Source: UBA1672 sp051967755
GTDB taxonomy: Bacteria > Pseudomonadota > Alphaproteobacteria > Micavibrionales > Micavibrionaceae
Reading direction: 5' to 3'
Length of the DNA stretch: 64,000 bases
Assembly: GCA_051967755.1 (NCBI GenBank)
Contig: JBQDYD010000005.1
Location: 145,780-209,779 of the forward strand
This document shows positions 55,871 to 64,000 of this stretch, one piece after another; position 1 is the first letter of the stretch, and each line of letters starts with the position of its first letter. The position numbers and the translations under genes were made by a program. Under the pieces are notes generated by a model. It made no database searches, had not been told where the DNA came from, and saw only the letters and a list, made by a program, of their open reading frames with translations.

Positions 55871-56097
55871 CTTCTTGCTCCTGTAAATAAAGTAGACGCA
55901 GATTAATAAACAATAATCAAAATTGATATATAAAATGCATGAAAAATGAAGTGATAAAATAGCCCGACACCACATCATGCTGCTTCGAATGGCATTTGCG
56001 GACAAGATTACTTACGACAGAAATCACGGTTTTAGAACCGCCGCTTTCTCGCAGCCATTCTTAGCTCTAGCCGATTTACGGGAGGGGAATAATGAAA

Positions 56098-56174
56098 TGG
56101 TGGGCCAGGCCGGACTTGAACCAGCGACCAATCCGTTATGAGCGGACTGCTCTAACCAACTGAGCTACTGGCCC
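56098..56174 (-). tRNA. tRNA with CAU anticodon, probably tRNA-Ile2
   Basis: Minus-strand 77-nt cloverleaf. Acceptor GGGCCAG/CUGGCCC, discriminator A and encoded CCA. Anticodon loop CUCAUAA on stem GUCCG/CGGAU. The variable and T-arm text UUGGUCGCUGGUUCAAGUCC is much closer to tRNA-Ile2 (lysidine-modified CAU) than to elongator tRNA-Met, so I favour Ile2, with elongator Met possible. Confidence 0.9.
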
Positions 56175-56296
56175 CCTTAAAGGTTGGTAGTGGATTTTAT
56201 CGCGTATATCATTCTGAAAAGCAATATCTTTTATAGATGCATATGCCTGTTTTTGATATACGGGTATATATACCCTTCAATATAAGAAAAAGAACA

Positions 56297-57724
56297 ATGC
56301 CTCAAATCGAACTATTCAAGCCTTATATAACGCGTAAACGCAAATCACACATAACGATCACAGTCACAACACAAAAAGACTTTAAATCGATATACAAAAC
56401 ACTGAGCCCAAAAGAGCAAACAGAATGTGATGAACGTGATTTTAAAGGCAAAGGCGGGCAAGCCTATGTCCTTCGCGATGAAAACGGGGCGGCAGAAAAA
56501 ATCATTGTCGGGGCAAATAAAAAATTCACCTACCTTAGCGGCGGCAAAATATACAGCGCCGTAAAAAAAGCTTTCGGTGCGGATGCCTTAAAATCGACCA
56601 GTTTTCAAATTGAAAAAGGCGCACTCGGCGATGATGCATTTAACCGACTTCATATTGGTTGGGGTTGGGCCGCCTATAGTTTTGACGCCTATAAACAGGA
56701 TAAAAAGAAAAAGCACCCTGCTTTGGTTATTTCAAAGGATGCAGATAAAAAGCTTATAGAAACATATGTAGAATCTGTTTGCCTTATCCGCGATCTGGTT
56801 AACACCCCTGCAAATGATATGGGACCGGAGGAGCTGGAAAACGCCGCGAAATACGTAGCAGAGCAGCATGACCTTAAACTAAAAGTCATTAAAGACACTG
56901 CGCTCCAAAACAAAAACTTCCCCATGATCTTCGACGTTGGCAAGGCCAGCACCCGTAGGCCGCGCCTGCTGGACTTCACGTGGGGTAATGCAAAACACCC
57001 CAAAGTAACCCTGGTTGGTAAGGGTGTGTGTTTTGATACCGGTGGTCTGGACTTAAAACCTTCCTCATTCATGTATGATATGAAAAAGGACATGGGCGGA
57101 TCGGCGCATGTTTTGGCACTGGCTCATATGATTATGAGCATGAAACTGCCCGTCAGATTGCGTGTTCTGATCCCGGCTGTTGAAAACTCTGTTTCAGGCA
57201 ACGCATACAGACCGGCAGATGTCTTACAAACAAGAAAAGGCATTACCGTAGAGGTAGGCAATACAGATGCGGAAGGACGCTTGGTGCTTGCTGATACACT
57301 GACATATGCATGTGAAGAAAACCCTGAATTGATCATTGATTTTGCCACCCTTACCGGCGCGGCGCGCGTTGCTGTCGGCTTTGGCTTACCGGCGTTATTC
57401 TCTAACAACGGGGATACGGCATATAACATTCAAACCCTTTCTGCACAAAACGACGTGGATGATCCCGTTTGGAATCTACCGCTATGGAAACCATACAGAA
57501 AAGAGCTCGACAGCCCTATCGCCGACATTAAAAGTACGGGGGGTAAGGCAGGCGCAACAGCCGCCGCACTATTCTTGAATGAATTCATAGAAGATGACAT
57601 CGAATGGATTCACATGGATGTATTTTCATGGGAAAAAGAAGGCAACGCCGCACGCTCAGTGGGGGGCGCTGATACAGGAATGCGCGCGATTTATAAATAT
57701 TTAGAGCAACGCTATGGCAAGTGA
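56297..57724 (+). CDS. leucyl aminopeptidase family protein (M17)
   Basis: A metallo-aminopeptidase with the two-metal site: GKGVCFDTGGLDLKPSSFMYDMKKDMGG and NTDAEGRLVLAD. I prefer ATG 56297 (MPQIELFKPY), which gives 475 residues, normal for the family; the frame extends upstream to 56237. Ends 13 nt into the convergent ligase gene. Probably functions in peptide turnover in the cytoplasm. Confidence 0.93.
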   Translation: MPQIELFKPYITRKRKSHITITVTTQKDFKSIYKTLSPKEQTECDERDFKGKGGQAYVLRDENGAAEKIIVGANKKFTYLSGGKIYSAVKKAFGADALKSTSFQIEKGALGDDAFNRLHIGWGWAAYSFDAYKQDKKKKHPALVISKDADKKLIETYVESVCLIRDLVNTPANDMGPEELENAAKYVAEQHDLKLKVIKDTALQNKNFPMIFDVGKASTRRPRLLDFTWGNAKHPKVTLVGKGVCFDTGGLDLKPSSFMYDMKKDMGGSAHVLALAHMIMSMKLPVRLRVLIPAVENSVSGNAYRPADVLQTRKGITVEVGNTDAEGRLVLADTLTYACEENPELIIDFATLTGAARVAVGFGLPALFSNNGDTAYNIQTLSAQNDVDDPVWNLPLWKPYRKELDSPIADIKSTGGKAGATAAALFLNEFIEDDIEWIHMDVFSWEKEGNAARSVGGADTGMRAIYKYLEQRYGK

Positions 57725-59112
57725 TCAAGCAGGGTTTTAGCAAATGTATGGAGCGTGTCATCACGCGCTCCCATCACAACTATGCGATCCCCCTCTTCTG
57801 CGATATCCAAAATAAAATCTGCGATTTGATCCCGACGTTCAAACCAATAGGCATTAACACCGGCCTGTTTAGATTGTGCAATTATATCTTTAGCCGTAAC
57901 AGAGCGGTCAACCGTCCCTCCGGCATAATATACCTCCGGCATAGCAAGTACATCATCGTCATCTAAATAAGATGAAAAAGCCTCAATCATTTCTTTTCCC
58001 ATTAATCGCAATGGCCCGAAACCGTGCGGTTGGAACAAAATGATTAAACGCCCATCAAAAGATTTCAGAGTTTGCAGGCTTGCAGATATTTTATCCGGAT
58101 TATGTGCAAAATCATCCAAAACGGTTATATCATTCTTTTTACCGATCAGCTCCATTCGGCGATGAATACCCTTAAAATCTGGCAACGCATTTACGGCTTG
58201 TAATAAATCCACGCCTTCTGCCAAACAGGCCCCCAAACAAGCCAAAGAATTCTCAACATTATGTCGCCCGGGCACATTAAGCTGCACTAAATAACCTTGC
58301 CCCTGATAATGTAACGTATACTCGATACCCGCGGCTTTAGGCACAAGATCACTTGCTCGCAAATCAACGAGATCGTCATCAATACCATAGCTGATAATGT
58401 TTTTAATCCCCCGTTCTTCGCAGAGCTTTTTCACACGAGGCTGCCCAAAATTAGCAACAATTGACTTCGTCGTACGCCCAAGATAATCGCCGAAAAGAAC
58501 TTCTAACTCTTTAATCGTTTTATGATCTAGTGCGATATTATTTAAGATAGCCGTCGTCGGTGTGTAATGTTCAATTGACCCGTCACTTTCATCCATCTCA
58601 GCAACAAAAATATCTGAGCTCCCATGACGAATAGAGGCAAACCTGTCTTGAGCAGAGCTTTTGAAATTTACAATCTCTCCTCCATTAACAACAGTTGGAT
58701 CAAAATTCAGACTGGTCAAAACCGTGCCAACCATCCCGGTAACAGTAGATTTACCGCTCGTCCCTGCGATTGCAATCCGTTGATGCGCCGCATTAAAACA
58801 CTCAGCCAACAAAGCCCCTCGTTTTATGATGCTCAAATTACAATCAATAGCCGCCTTCACATCAAGGATTGTTTCCTCTATCGCGGTGGATACAACAAAA
58901 ACGTCTATATTCTTTGATACGCCTGAACCGTCTTGCGGAAAAAGCTTTATCCCTATATCGACCAGCGCCTCAAACTTTTCAGGTGTTTTACCTTGGTCAA
59001 ACGAACGGTCAGAACCAACGACCTTATTACCACGTTTTTTAAGAAGAACAGCAAGCGGCATCATGCCGCTTCCCCCTATTCCGCAAAAGAAATATGTTTT
59101 CGGGGTACTCAT
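57712..59112 (-). CDS. Mur ligase family protein (Mpl/MurC-like)
   Basis: A 466-residue Mur ligase: GIGGSGMMPLA near the N terminus, ATP loop GTSGKSTVTGMVG, EMDESDGSIEHY, and GIHRRMELIGKKNDITVLDDFAHNP. The DDFAHNP and RRMEL text fits the UDP-N-acetylmuramate peptide ligases of the Mpl type, which recycle murein peptide, as well as MurC. A separate MurC would normally sit in the dcw cluster, so Mpl-like recycling is the more likely role. Confidence 0.85.
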   Translation of the reverse strand: MSTPKTYFFCGIGGSGMMPLAVLLKKRGNKVVGSDRSFDQGKTPEKFEALVDIGIKLFPQDGSGVSKNIDVFVVSTAIEETILDVKAAIDCNLSIIKRGALLAECFNAAHQRIAIAGTSGKSTVTGMVGTVLTSLNFDPTVVNGGEIVNFKSSAQDRFASIRHGSSDIFVAEMDESDGSIEHYTPTTAILNNIALDHKTIKELEVLFGDYLGRTTKSIVANFGQPRVKKLCEERGIKNIISYGIDDDLVDLRASDLVPKAAGIEYTLHYQGQGYLVQLNVPGRHNVENSLACLGACLAEGVDLLQAVNALPDFKGIHRRMELIGKKNDITVLDDFAHNPDKISASLQTLKSFDGRLIILFQPHGFGPLRLMGKEMIEAFSSYLDDDDVLAMPEVYYAGGTVDRSVTAKDIIAQSKQAGVNAYWFERRDQIADFILDIAEEGDRIVVMGARDDTLHTFAKTLLDHLP

Positions 59113-59134
59113 AAAATATATCCGAATTTATAGG

Positions 59135-59836
59135 TTATTGGCCGGGAAACAGATCAACAGGTGCGTTCTCTGCGTCGCCTGCTGATGCTTCTTGCTGAAG
59201 TAAATCTTCGGTGGGTGTTTGACGGAGATCTTCGATCACTGAATCCAAATCACTTTTCTCATACTCCATGTCTTCAGCTTCCTGAATTTCAATGACGACA
59301 TCCTCTGCACCATCACCCTTACGCATCAAAACAGAATCGACATCTCCCTTATCAGAGTTTAAACGTGGCTCAGATGGAGAGAATTCTTCCAAATCATGCT
59401 CTTCAGGGGTCATCATCGCATCATGATTGTAAGAAGGCTGCTCATTGGCAATCATATCTTCTTGAGAGAAATCAACGGCAATAACATCAGGATAATAATG
59501 CATCGACTGTGACGCGTAATCCCACGCCATACCGGCAGGTGTACCCCAAATTGCACGGCTTTCAAACTTGGCTGGAACCGTCATCTCAACAGTTCTGTTG
59601 TTCGTGCCGTAACATATAACTTCCATATCTTTTGAAGATTTTTTGATATTTATCTCTTCTGGCGGATTCACTTGGTATTTGCGCTTATCGATTTCAACAA
59701 CACATTTCGCTCCCTCTGCACCCGGGGTTAAAAACGTAACATCCTGATTTGATGATTCAACGGTATAACCGCAAGCCCCCAAAACAAACACTGATGATAA
59801 TAATGAAAATGAAAGAAAAGCAGAACGAATACGCAT
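59135..59836 (-). CDS. hypothetical lipoprotein
   Basis: A 233-residue protein with a lipobox (FVLGACGYTVE, cysteine at about 22). The folded part (about 25-130) holds a paired-cysteine segment; the remaining C-terminal half is acidic, low complexity and rich in Glu, Asp and Pro, probably disordered. ATG 59836 is preferred to the upstream TTG. Family not recognised. It lies between the ligase and clpB. Confidence 0.75.
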   Translation of the reverse strand: MRIRSAFLSFSLLSSVFVLGACGYTVESSNQDVTFLTPGAEGAKCVVEIDKRKYQVNPPEEINIKKSSKDMEVICYGTNNRTVEMTVPAKFESRAIWGTPAGMAWDYASQSMHYYPDVIAVDFSQEDMIANEQPSYNHDAMMTPEEHDLEEFSPSEPRLNSDKGDVDSVLMRKGDGAEDVVIEIQEAEDMEYEKSDLDSVIEDLRQTPTEDLLQQEASAGDAENAPVDLFPGQ

Positions 59837-59929
59837 TACCAATTACCCTGATTTATGAACCACAAATTACGTACAGATTTTATATAATAAGTCACATGCT
59901 GACAATCACAGATGCCCATATATATGCAG

Positions 59930-62545
59930 TTAAGCCACAGATTTCTCTGGTTTTTGTGCACCAGCAGACACACTAAAACTCAAAACATCATTCTCAACAT
60001 CAACCGCAACCTTTGATTCAGCGGCGATATCACCACTTAACAATAATTCGGCCAATCTATTTTGTAATTCTGTTTGTATAACACGCTTCAATGGGCGCGC
60101 GCCATAAACAGGATCATACCCTTTATCGGCAATCCATGTGCGTGCCTGTGATGACAGGCTCATTGTGACATGCTGCGCGGCCAAGAGGTCAAGAAGATAC
60201 TGCAACTGGATATCGACAATGCCTTCTATGTCTTTTCTCTCAAGCCTGCTAAACAATAAAAGCTCATCAATTCGGTTCAAGAATTCCGGCCTGAACGCAC
60301 TGCGCACGACCTCCATAACCTGATTACGGACAATATCAACATCTTCACCCTCTTTCTGATTAACCAGATATTCACTGCCTAAGTTAGAGGTCATGATTAA
60401 TAATGTATTGCTGAAATCAACTGTGCGCCCCTGACCATCAGTCAAACGACCATCATCGAGCACCTGCAATAGAATATTAAAAACATCAGGGTGCGCTTTT
60501 TCAACTTCATCGAACAAAACAACCTGATATGGTCTGCGTCGCACCGCCTCTGTCAAGGCGCCGCCCTCCTCATACCCGACATAGCCGGGAGGGGCACCAA
60601 TCATGCGTGAAACGGCATGTTTTTCCATATATTCTGACATATCCAACCGAACCATCGCGGTTTCATCATCAAAAAGAAACTCAGCCAAGGCTTTTGTAAG
60701 TTCTGTTTTACCCACGCCTGTAGGACCAAGAAATAAGAAAGAACCTATTGGCTTGCGCTGATCCTGAAGCCCGGCACGTGAACGACGGATCGCATTGGCA
60801 ACGGCTTTAACCGCTTCATCTTGGCCAACGACGCGCTGGCGCAGTTTGTCTTCCATAGACAAAAGCTTTTCACGCTCGCCCTCCATCATCTTATCAACGG
60901 GCACACCTGTCCATTTACTTACGACATATGCAATATCATCAGATGTCACTTCTTCGTTGATCAAATTATGCGTAGAGCCCTCCGCCTCCGCCGCATCAGC
61001 CAACTTTTCCTCCAGATCGGGAATAGTAGAATATTTTAGCTCACTCGCTTTTGCCCAATCATTGTTACGCTCCGCCTGTTCAAGCTCTATACGTGCCTTA
61101 TCAAGAGCCTCCGTAAATTTTTGCCCCGCATTAAGTTTATCTTTTTCCGCCTTCCACTGACTGGTCAATTCAGCAGATTCAGATTCCAGCGTGTCCAACT
61201 CTTCCTCAAGGATTTTCAACCGCTCTTTAGAGCCTTTATCTTTTTCCTTCTTTAACGCTTCTCTTTCTATTTTCAATTGAACAATACGGCGGTCCAACTC
61301 ATCAATATCCTCAGGCTTACTATCGACCTGCATACGTAACCGAGATGACGCCTCATCCACCAAATCAATCGCTTTATCGGGAAGAAAGCGATCTGTAATA
61401 TAGCGATTAGAAAGGCTTGCCGCAGAAACGATGGCGGCATCGGTGATACGTACACCGTGATGAAGCTCATACTTTTCTTTAAGGCCACGCAGAATTGAAA
61501 TCGTATCCTCAACGGTCGGCTCCGTTACAAATACGGGCTGAAAACGCCGTGCAAGCGCCGCATCCTTCTCAATATGTTTGCGATACTCATCAAGTGTGGT
61601 CGCACCAACCATGTGCAACTCACCGCGTGCCAACGCAGGCTTAAGCATATTAGAAGCATCCATCGCACCATCAGACTTACCCGCACCAACAAGGGTATGC
61701 AATTCATCAAGGAAAAGAATAACTTCCCCTTCCGCGGCAGTAATTTCATCAATCACGGCCTTCAAACGCTCTTCAAATTCTCCGCGATATTTTGCGCCTG
61801 CCAATAATGACCCCAGATCGAGTGACATAAGACGCTTATTCCGCAATGCCTCAGGCACATCGCCATTCACAATACGTTGCGCCAGCCCCTCAATAATTGC
61901 TGTTTTACCGACGCCCGGCTCCCCTATTAAAACAGGATTGTTTTTCGTACGGCGTGACAAAACCTGTATTGTGCGACGAATTTCTTCTTCTCGCCCGATG
62001 ATCGGGTCTAATTTACCTTTGCCTGCATCCTCTGTCAGATCTCTCGCATATTTTGTTAGCGCATCAAACTGATCTTCCGCGCCCGCTGTATCTGCTGTAC
62101 GTCCTTTTCGAACATCATTTATCGCCTCATTCAGCGTCTGGTCATTAATACCGGCATCTTCCAAATACCCTGCCACATCCGTACGCTTTGCCATGATCAT
62201 CGCCTGCAAGACACGTTCGGTCGTAACAAAACGATCTCCGGCTTTTTCACTGACCTTTTCTGCATTCGCGAAAATCTTCCCAAGATCTGCTGATAATCGA
62301 AGCTGCCCCGCTCCTGAGCCTTCAACAACAGGAAATTTTGACACAGCCCCCTCAACAGAGGCTTTTAACAATGCAACATTCCCGCCTGCGCCCCTTATTA
62401 CTTTAGATACAAGGCCGCTTTCATCATCAAGCATAACCTTAAGCAAATGCTCAGGCTCTAACGATTGGTGACCATGCCTTATCGCAAGAGTTTGCGCCTG
62501 CTGTAATAGACTTTTTGTTTTTTCAGTGAGTTTATCGAAATCCAT
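59930..62545 (-). CDS. clpB: ATP-dependent chaperone ClpB
   Basis: An 871-residue disaggregase. There is an N-terminal Clp repeat domain, first AAA+ module with GEPGVGKTAI, a long coiled-coil middle domain (about 410-530), and second AAA+ module with GPTGVGKTEL. The start is ATG 62545 (MDFDKLTEKTKSLLQ), with GAGG upstream. No clear heat-shock promoter is evident; a CTTGAT...TATAGA pair at about 62620-62595 on the minus strand is a weak RpoH-like candidate. Confidence 0.96.
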   Translation of the reverse strand: MDFDKLTEKTKSLLQQAQTLAIRHGHQSLEPEHLLKVMLDDESGLVSKVIRGAGGNVALLKASVEGAVSKFPVVEGSGAGQLRLSADLGKIFANAEKVSEKAGDRFVTTERVLQAMIMAKRTDVAGYLEDAGINDQTLNEAINDVRKGRTADTAGAEDQFDALTKYARDLTEDAGKGKLDPIIGREEEIRRTIQVLSRRTKNNPVLIGEPGVGKTAIIEGLAQRIVNGDVPEALRNKRLMSLDLGSLLAGAKYRGEFEERLKAVIDEITAAEGEVILFLDELHTLVGAGKSDGAMDASNMLKPALARGELHMVGATTLDEYRKHIEKDAALARRFQPVFVTEPTVEDTISILRGLKEKYELHHGVRITDAAIVSAASLSNRYITDRFLPDKAIDLVDEASSRLRMQVDSKPEDIDELDRRIVQLKIEREALKKEKDKGSKERLKILEEELDTLESESAELTSQWKAEKDKLNAGQKFTEALDKARIELEQAERNNDWAKASELKYSTIPDLEEKLADAAEAEGSTHNLINEEVTSDDIAYVVSKWTGVPVDKMMEGEREKLLSMEDKLRQRVVGQDEAVKAVANAIRRSRAGLQDQRKPIGSFLFLGPTGVGKTELTKALAEFLFDDETAMVRLDMSEYMEKHAVSRMIGAPPGYVGYEEGGALTEAVRRRPYQVVLFDEVEKAHPDVFNILLQVLDDGRLTDGQGRTVDFSNTLLIMTSNLGSEYLVNQKEGEDVDIVRNQVMEVVRSAFRPEFLNRIDELLLFSRLERKDIEGIVDIQLQYLLDLLAAQHVTMSLSSQARTWIADKGYDPVYGARPLKRVIQTELQNRLAELLLSGDIAAESKVAVDVENDVLSFSVSAGAQKPEKSVA

Positions 62546-62620
62546 TTTGCCCCTCAACCAGACGTGATATTACAAAATTATAAGGATCTTGAGTCTATAT
62601 CTTCATTGACCAAAATCAAG

Positions 62621-62644
62621 AAAAAAGGCAGCCAATCAGCTGCC
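62621..62644 (-). terminator. Rho-independent terminator downstream of the DUF4167 gene
   Basis: GGCAGC and GCTGCC make a perfect 6-bp stem with loop CAATCA, followed on the minus strand by six Ts. It separates the DUF4167 gene from clpB; on the plus strand it is also followed by a T-rich tract. Confidence 0.82.
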
Positions 62645-62676
62645 TCTATTTTATACATAATCAGAAAGATTGCAGA

Positions 62677-63123
62677 CTAATCTACAGCTTCCTCTTCAGC
62701 TTTTTCATCGCTTGAGGTTGCCACCTCAGAACCCAAAATACTGTCAGGTAGGGACAAATCATCATCTTTTGATTTTGCTGCGCTTTTCTTGCCTTCATTT
62801 GCGGCATTGCCATCATCATTTTCCTTGGACTGAGGAGAAGAAGATTTTCCGCCCATAACCTTATCGGCATCAAACTTACCGTTATTTTCATTGATAATAC
62901 GGATATAATGCTCTGCATGCTGATAATAATTTTCTGCCATGATGCGATCGCCTGATGACGTAGCATCCTTTGCTAACGCAAGATACTTTTCAGCAACCTG
63001 ATGCGCAGTACCACGAATGCGTACATCCGGACCATTACTATCGTAAACTTGTGTACGCTGCTGATTATTACGGCGACCACTGTTGCGGTTTCTATTTCTT
63101 CGGTTTGATGTTCCGTGTCTCAT
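62677..63123 (-). CDS. DUF4167 domain protein
   Basis: A 148-residue protein with an Arg/Asn-rich N terminus (SNRRNRNRNSGRRNN), then the DUF4167 core VRIRGTAHQVAEKYLALAKDATSSGDRIMAENYYQHAEHYIRI, and a charged, disordered tail. Very common in alphaproteobacteria directly after prmC. Probably an RNA-associated or small scaffold protein; function unknown. Confidence 0.9.
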   Translation of the reverse strand: MRHGTSNRRNRNRNSGRRNNQQRTQVYDSNGPDVRIRGTAHQVAEKYLALAKDATSSGDRIMAENYYQHAEHYIRIINENNGKFDADKVMGGKSSSPQSKENDDGNAANEGKKSAAKSKDDDLSLPDSILGSEVATSSDEKAEEEAVD

Positions 63124-63347
63124 TCTTTTCTCAGTCCGTCAGTTATAAATTTCACACAACCAACACCTTCACCATACATTAAATATGCAGGCACAAATAG
63201 CCTCGTACGCCTTATTTCGTATAGTTAAACACAACATATTGTTTTTCTGCCAAAGGTGAAAACCGTATATCGTGATCGTGTTGCCTTGAACAAATTCAAA
63301 GTACATCCAACGGCATTTTTCAATCAAGCCGTATCGATAAAAAAAAT

Positions 63348-64000
63348 CTATTTATCCCCACAAGAGATTTCCACAACCCGCGGATTCCTTACATAATCAT
63401 GGTGAACGGCGCGTAGCAGAAATCCAGCAGTCTTGCTGAGTCGCGATACATCTTCAGACTGATCATAACCAATTTCAAAAAGTCCGATTCCACCCTCTGT
63501 AAATAAAGTTCCAATTTGTGAAAAAATAATTTTGTAAGCATCCAAACCATCATCACCACCATCCAAACTCAGAATCGGGTCATGATTCTGCACCTCTTGC
63601 GATAATGTCGGAACCACTTGATTCGCGATATACGGGGGATTTGAGACAATAAGATCAAATTTTTGATGGTTATTTTGAGCTTTAAGTGCATCTGCCCATG
63701 AACCGCAGCTGATGTGAATTCGATCCTCACAATTATTTAGTCTCGCATTTTCGCGGCTTGTTTTACATGCCTGCGCAGACACATCAACACCAAAGCCCAG
63801 CGCATTTGGAAACTCCTTCAAAAGAGAAATGAGAATACAGCCGCTTCCTAATCCTAAATCCAAAATACGCAAATCACGGTTTTGATCAAACCGTTGCAAA
63901 GCAAGCTCAATAATCAGTTCTGTGTCAGGCCGCGGATCAAGTGTATGTTCGTTTATTTTAAAAGGCAGCCCCCAAAACTCTGTATAACCATATATCCTAG
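63348..64000 (-). CDS. prmC: release factor glutamine methyltransferase, 5' end outside window
   Basis: The frame runs off the right edge. Visible text includes EFWGLPFKINEHTLDPRPDTELIIE, the SAM loop LDLGLGSGCILISLL, and the catalytic NPPY in LIVSNPPYIANQVV. It methylates the GGQ glutamine of class I release factors. The likely prfA-prmC-DUF4167 order fits the class. A 224-nt gap to the DUF4167 gene (63124-63347) shows no gene. Confidence 0.93.
   Translation of the reverse strand, partial: RIYGYTEFWGLPFKINEHTLDPRPDTELIIELALQRFDQNRDLRILDLGLGSGCILISLLKEFPNALGFGVDVSAQACKTSRENARLNNCEDRIHISCGSWADALKAQNNHQKFDLIVSNPPYIANQVVPTLSQEVQNHDPILSLDGGDDGLDAYKIIFSQIGTLFTEGGIGLFEIGYDQSEDVSRLSKTAGFLLRAVHHDYVRNPRVVEISCGDK

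Noticed and set aside
56098..56174. Elongator tRNA-Met
   Set aside because: CAU anticodon fits, but the variable and T-arm sequence resembles tRNA-Ile2 more closely. Not fully excluded.

Overview
The window looks like a chromosomal piece of an alphaproteobacterium of moderate GC content. Genes typical of that class include DUF3126, DUF4167 next to prmC and clpB, DUF983, the ornithine-lipid pair olsB/olsA and class II DAHP synthase. A Rhodospirillales- or Micavibrio-like lineage is plausible, but the sequence alone does not settle it. No rRNA or CRISPR array was seen. Two tRNA genes are present.

Region 1 (1-4310) is a compact plus-strand lipid-modification operon: the end of an FAD oxidoreductase, DUF1365, a cyclopropane-fatty-acid-synthase-type methyltransferase, a chalcone-isomerase-like protein, a DUF3833 lipoprotein and an SDR. 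Region 2 (about 4556-17393) is an integrated, mobilizable-type island. It is bounded by two diverged, inverted 1.8-kb arms, each carrying an 80-aa ORF translationally coupled to a large serine recombinase that points outward. The left arm ends inside a truncated SDR gene and the right arm ends in the 3' end of tRNA-Arg(ACG). The cargo is AT-rich: a gene bracketed by inverted hairpin repeats, a Hachiman/AbpAB-like nuclease plus helicase operon, a HigBA-type toxin-antitoxin pair, mobC with a decayed relaxase, a DUF2971 protein and two unknown genes.

Region 3 (17.6-35.5 kb) is mostly housekeeping: two unknown genes behind a consensus promoter, a low-molecular-weight tyrosine phosphatase, olsB-olsA, DUF3126, two paralogous cysteine-containing secreted proteins, waaA-lpxK-lpxL-like lipid A genes, a eukaryote-type class I phosphodiesterase, DAHP synthase, nadE, gltX, trmJ and rpsD. 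Region 4 (35.8-43.6 kb) has a FixL-like PAS kinase that keeps the haem histidine and arginine, with a single-domain response regulator. After it come the nrdHIEF class Ib ribonucleotide reductase operon, with paired NrdR boxes and DnaA-like boxes upstream, and an ABC exporter.

Region 5 (43.8-56 kb) is the most unusual chromosomal part. It contains an M15-like peptidase, an acidic protein followed by a 915-aa protein with a toxin-like N terminus, and a four-gene minus-strand cluster: exosortase, one VIT/vWA protein with a PEP-CTERM tail, response regulator and histidine kinase. This looks like a self-contained one-substrate surface-sorting system. Region 6 (56-64 kb) holds a CAU-anticodon tRNA, an M17 aminopeptidase, a Mur-ligase-family enzyme, a lipoprotein, clpB, DUF4167 and the 3' part of prmC.
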